Assembly: GCA_016867395.1 (NCBI GenBank)
Contig: VGJS01000039.1
Span: forward strand, 1-42,543
DNA from: Candidatus Handelsmanbacteria bacterium
Lineage (GTDB): Bacteria > Latescibacterota > UBA2968 > UBA8231
Direction of reading: 5' to 3'
Length of the DNA: 42,543 nucleotides
The notes under the pieces were generated by a model. That model did not search any database. It was not told where the DNA came from and saw only the letters and a list, made by a program, of their open reading frames with translations. A program made the translations under genes and the position numbers. Of the stretch, positions 36,610 to 42,543 are shown in pieces. How positions within the stretch are numbered: the stretch's first letter is position 1; each line of letters starts with the position of its first letter.

Positions 36610-37539
36610 TCAGCCTTGTAGGAGTTCGGGGAAGTTTTTGCGGCACCACTGGCGCAGGGCTTCCACGTCCTCGCGGGTGGCCGTTGGGTAGGGGCCGCGG
36701 TTGCGCAGGCCGGCCTGCAAGAGGCTGCCGGCCTGGACGCCGGCGCGCTCGGCGGCGGTGTCGGCGCAGCCGCGGGCGCCCAGTTGCAGGGCAAAGAAGC
36801 GCTGCAGGGCCGCCAGGCGCGTGGCGGCCTGGTCCAGGGCCGGCCAGTCCTGCGCCTGCAGGCGGTTCCACAATTCCAGGGTCAGGTGCGGGGCCCAGCC
36901 CATCAGCGAACTGCAACTGCCCCGCACCCCGCAGGGCCCCAGCGCGGCCCACCATTGCTCCCCGGCAAAGACATTGACGAACTCGCCCAGGGTCTCGCAG
37001 TCCTCGGCCTCCAGCCCCACGGTGCCGGGGGTGGCGCAGACCATCAGGTAGTTGGGCGCCGCCTCCTTGATGGCGTGGTGCTGGTACACGGTCAGTACCT
37101 TCTTGGCCCGCAGGGTATCGCAGATGGCCAGGGCCAGGGAGCCGGCGGCCTGGCTCACAGCCTTGAAAAAAGGCACCACCTGCTCCTCACCCACCTCGGC
37201 CCAGTAGGGCAGGGCAACCATGGCCGCGTCGGCGCCCACCCCGGCGGCGAACTCGGCCCGGCGCAGGGCCCCCAGGGTGTGGGTGGCGGTGCAGTCCACC
37301 ATCGCCGGCTTGCCCTGGCCGTGGGCGGCCTCGACCAGGGCGCGGGTCAGCACCTGGAATTCGTCGAACTCCACCGCGTAGGCTTCGCCGGCCGGGCCGC
37401 CGCAGTACACCCCGGGGGCGCCGGCCTGACAGCAGCGGGCCGCGTCGGCCCGGAGGCGTTCCTCGTCCAGGGAGCCCTCTTCGGTCCAGGGCAGGGGCAC
37501 CGCGGCCCAGGGGCCGGTGAAGGTGGCGCGTCTCAGCAC
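36610..37539 (-). CDS. DapA/NAL-family protein lacking both catalytic residues
   Basis: 309 residues of the DHDPS/N-acetylneuraminate-lyase TIM-barrel family: FTGPWAAVPLPWTEEGSLD at the start and GGPAGEAYAVEFDEF for the GTTGE motif. Aligned with E. coli DapA, Tyr133 (YNVP) falls on C140 (AICDT) and the Schiff-base Lys161 falls on C168 (YLMVCATPG). The spacing of 28 residues is exactly that of Tyr133-Lys161. An IKEA at 157-160 resembles the Lys motif but is placed too early by about 10. So ordinary aldolase chemistry looks unlikely. Start ATG 37539; the 86-bp gap to the divergent AKR gene may hold both promoters. Confidence 0.82.
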   Translation of the reverse strand: MLRRATFTGPWAAVPLPWTEEGSLDEERLRADAARCCQAGAPGVYCGGPAGEAYAVEFDEFQVLTRALVEAAHGQGKPAMVDCTATHTLGALRRAEFAAGVGADAAMVALPYWAEVGEEQVVPFFKAVSQAAGSLALAICDTLRAKKVLTVYQHHAIKEAAPNYLMVCATPGTVGLEAEDCETLGEFVNVFAGEQWWAALGPCGVRGSCSSLMGWAPHLTLELWNRLQAQDWPALDQAATRLAALQRFFALQLGARGCADTAAERAGVQAGSLLQAGLRNRGPYPTATREDVEALRQWCRKNFPELLQG

Positions 37540-37625
37540 GGCCGGCTGGTTGGGCAGAGAAGGGAAACAGTATATTCCATGCCCTAAAAAGTAAGGACAA
37601 CCCGCCGGAGAGGAAGAGGAAAGTC

Positions 37626-38590
37626 ATGCAGAAGAAGAAACTGGGCCGTTCCGGGGTGGAGGTGGGCATCGTCGGCCTGGGGGCCGCCTTTATCGGGGTG
37701 TCCCGGGTCGATCTGGCTCCCAAGGTCTACAGCGGCCAGCCCCAGCACATGGACCTGGAGCTGGGGGCGCGGGCGGTACACGCGGCCCTGGAAGCCGGTG
37801 GCACCCTGGTCGATACCGCGCCCCTGTACGGGGATTTCCGCAGCGAGGAGCTCATCGGCCGGGCCCTGCGCCAGCGGCCCGACCTAGCGGCCGGCTGCAT
37901 TGTCACCACCAAGGTGGGGCGGATCTACGCGGGTTACGACTTTTCCAGCGATGCGGTGCTGCGCAGCGTGGAGGAGAGCCAACGGCGCCTGGGGCTGGAG
38001 CGCTTCGCGGTGCTCTACATCCACGACCCGATGGGCTGGCCCATGGAGCAGATCCTGGGAAAGGACCGGGCTCTGGGCGCCCTGCGCCGTTTACAAGATC
38101 AGGGGATCGTCAAGGCGGTGGGCATCGCCGCCAACGAGCCCGCCACCAATGCGCTCTACATTGAGACCGGAGAGTTCGACGCGGCGGTGGTGCCCGAGGC
38201 CTGGAGCCTGCTCAACCAGAAGGGTCTGGAGCGCATCCTGCCGGCCGCCGAACGCCACAACGTGGGTTTGGTGATCGCCACGCCCCTGGAGCGGGGCCTG
38301 TTGGCCACCGGGCCGCAACCAGGCATCGACTACCTGGCCCGGCGCTTCAGCCCGCGGGTGCTGGAGCGGGTGGCCAGGATCCAGGCCCTATGCCGCGAAT
38401 ACCAGGTCCCGCTGGCCGCCGCCGCCCTGCAGTGGTGCACCCGCCACCCGCAGGTGGCGGCCACCGTTCCCGGGGCCCGCACCCCCGAGGAGGCCCGCGA
38501 GAACACCCTGGCCGGCCAGGTGGTCATTCCCGAGGGTTTCTGGCAGGACCTGGAGCCGCTGGTGCAGCACTGGGAGAGCGGGGTGGACCG

Positions 38591-38594
<4 letters not shown>
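37626..38594 (+). CDS. Aldo/keto reductase (sugar dehydrogenase type)
   Basis: 322 residues. The catalytic tetrad is present: D63 and Y68 (VDTAPLYG), K96 (TTKVG) and H133 (YIHDP). The shape fits the D-threo-aldose/L-fucose dehydrogenase subgroup, which oxidises sugars. GAGGAAGAGGAA precedes the ATG. Its stop overlaps a GTG (GTGA) that would start the M1 gene. Confidence 0.92.
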
Positions 38595-41340
<2,746 letters not shown>

Positions 41341-41344
<4 letters not shown>

Positions 41345-42453
41345 TCCTCGACTCACACGTCTATTGTTTCGAGCCGGCCGACGCCCCGGCCGGGCACGCC
41401 AGCGGCGCCGCACACCTGCGCTGGGTGCAGGCGGCCCATGCCAGCCACCATCAGCCAGCCTGGCGAATCCGCGACCGCGCCCCGGCCTCCTCGCGCCCCC
41501 GCGACCCGGAGGGGCGCCACGACCTGGAGCATCTTCCCGAGGTGCAGTTCCGCGCTGACCACCAGCGGGGGCGGGTGGTGTGGACCGTCGAGGGAGAGGA
41601 TCATACCAAGCATTTTTATCCGCCCAACCTGCGCAGCTTGGAGTACACCCCCCACAGCCTGATCGGGGAGATGGATTACGCCGGGGTGGATGTGTGCCTG
41701 CTGCACACCGATCCGATGCTGGGGCGCGACAGCGCGTACCTGGGTGAGTGTGTGCGGCTTTACCCGGAGCGCCTGCGGGCCATGGCCCCGGTGGACGAGT
41801 GGCGCATCCGCACCCAACCCGAGGCGGTGATCGGGGAGTTGCGCACCGCCCTCGAGGTGCACGGCCTGCACACCATCAAATTCATCCCGCCCCTGGCCTA
41901 TCTCGACGGCCCGGCGCCCTGGGACGATGGGCCGTACCGGCCGGCCCTCTCCTTCGGGGTGCCGGTCTTCTTCACCCTGGGCTGCGGGCCCGGGGACCTG
42001 TCGGGGCGGGAGCGCTCGCCGGCCGAGCAGCGGCAGGGTTATCTCGGCGAGTTGGCCATCCTCAGCCGCTGGATGGAGCGGTACCCGGAGGCCGTGTGCA
42101 GCCTGACCCACGGGTTCCCCTGGCGGGCCTTTCTGGAGGCGGACCGTATCGAACTGCCCGAAGCCATCTGGGAGGCCTTCGCCCATCCCAACCTCCACCT
42201 GGAGGTGTGTTTCCCGGTGCGTTTGGGAGACCTCTTCGACTTCCCTTACCGAGAGGTGTGGCCCACCCTGGCCGAGCTGGTGGAGCGCCTCGGGGCCCAG
42301 CGCCTGTTGTGGGGCACCGACATGCCTTTCCAGAACCGTTTCTGCACCTATCGCCAGTCGCGGGCCTGGATCGAGAGGTACTGCGATTTCCTCCGCCCCG
42401 AGCAACTCGCCGCGATTATGGGCGGCACCGCGGCGCGTCTGCTGAACCTCTAA
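41341..42453 (+). CDS. Amidohydrolase_2 (ACMSD-like) family protein
   Basis: 370 residues. It begins inside the M1 stop (ATGA). The C-terminal half shows the family's barrel motifs CSLTHGFPW, RLLWGTDMPFQN and AAIMGGTAARLL, with a catalytic Asp in GTDMP. The usual N-terminal HxH is DSHVYCF, so the second His is missing. Such proteins hydrolyse or decarboxylate small acids and lactones; substrate unknown. It is followed 13 bp later by another amidohydrolase. Confidence 0.85.
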
Positions 42454-42466
42454 AGGAGTACTGCCG

Positions 42467-42543
42467 ATGTCTGCAGCCGGAATCTCTGCCATCGACGTCC
42501 ACGCCCATTACGGGGTCTACGACCGCCGCGAAACCACGGCGCT
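42467..42543 (+). CDS. Amidohydrolase_2 family protein, 5' end only
   Basis: ATG 42467 follows AAAGGAG at a good distance. The first 25 residues read SAAGISAIDVHAHYGVYDRR, with the intact HxH (VHAHYG) of metal-dependent amidohydrolases. The gene runs off the window. It is a tandem partner of the preceding gene. Confidence 0.75.
   Translation, partial: MSAAGISAIDVHAHYGVYDRRETTA

Overview
The window is GC-rich and densely coded. It comes from a diderm bacterium: it carries a full Tol-Pal envelope cluster, two periplasmic foldase genes including a SurA type, TonB-like and OmpA-like proteins, and a CIRCE-controlled groEL. The catabolic gene families (OPT-like transporter, UroD-like protein, PIG-L deacetylase, heparinase-like alpha/alpha-toroid enzyme, mandelate-racemase-type enolase, GH127-like glycosidase, amidohydrolases) are a mixture common in uncultured polymer- and sugar-degrading lineages such as Latescibacterota and their relatives. 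That placement is an inference from gene content and no 16S rRNA is present to test it. I see no tRNA, rRNA or CRISPR array.

Layout. 1-4381: the tail of a transporter, then a minus-strand catabolic operon (toroid enzyme, PIG-L deacetylase, and a UroD-like gene that has lost its middle). 4382-6650: an accessory stretch with a solitary DUF4143 ATPase that may have a leaderless mRNA, a 148-residue ComM remnant, and the first copy of a 136-bp dispersed repeat. 6649-12161: an enolase-superfamily enzyme, a SulP-STAS-cyclic-nucleotide-binding transporter whose stop codon abuts a 163-bp MITE-like element, and a GH127-like enzyme. 12328-18955: tolQ-tolR-tonB/tolA-like-tolB-pal-cpoB, continuing with overlapping or near-overlapping starts into a TrmY-type SPOUT methyltransferase, a mini flagellar-rod-like protein, a catalytically degenerate LytM/M23 protein and a bactofilin. 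A strong bidirectional terminator ends this run. 19038-23345: groEL (minus) with CIRCE, then lipB, icd and moaC (plus).

23350-33709 is a long minus-strand run read from mfd: mfd, a PpiC-type lipoprotein, surA-like, a small S4 protein, a methyltransferase, a DHH phosphoesterase, an ornithine-carbamoyltransferase-family gene, a broken OmpA-family gene and an SDR. 33797-42543 holds a YfbR-type nucleotidase and a set of small-molecule enzymes: AstE/aspartoacylase-type deacylase, class V aminotransferase, a DapA-family protein lacking both catalytic residues, an aldo/keto reductase, an M1 aminopeptidase broken by two frame changes, and two amidohydrolases.

The least ordinary features are the extended Tol-Pal operon with an archaeal-type TrmY relative and a morphogenesis-like tail, the two non-coding repeat families, and the number of damaged genes (UroD-like, ComM, OmpA-like, M1). 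Several of the lesions lie in G/C homopolymers, so assembly error must be excluded before they are called pseudogenes.
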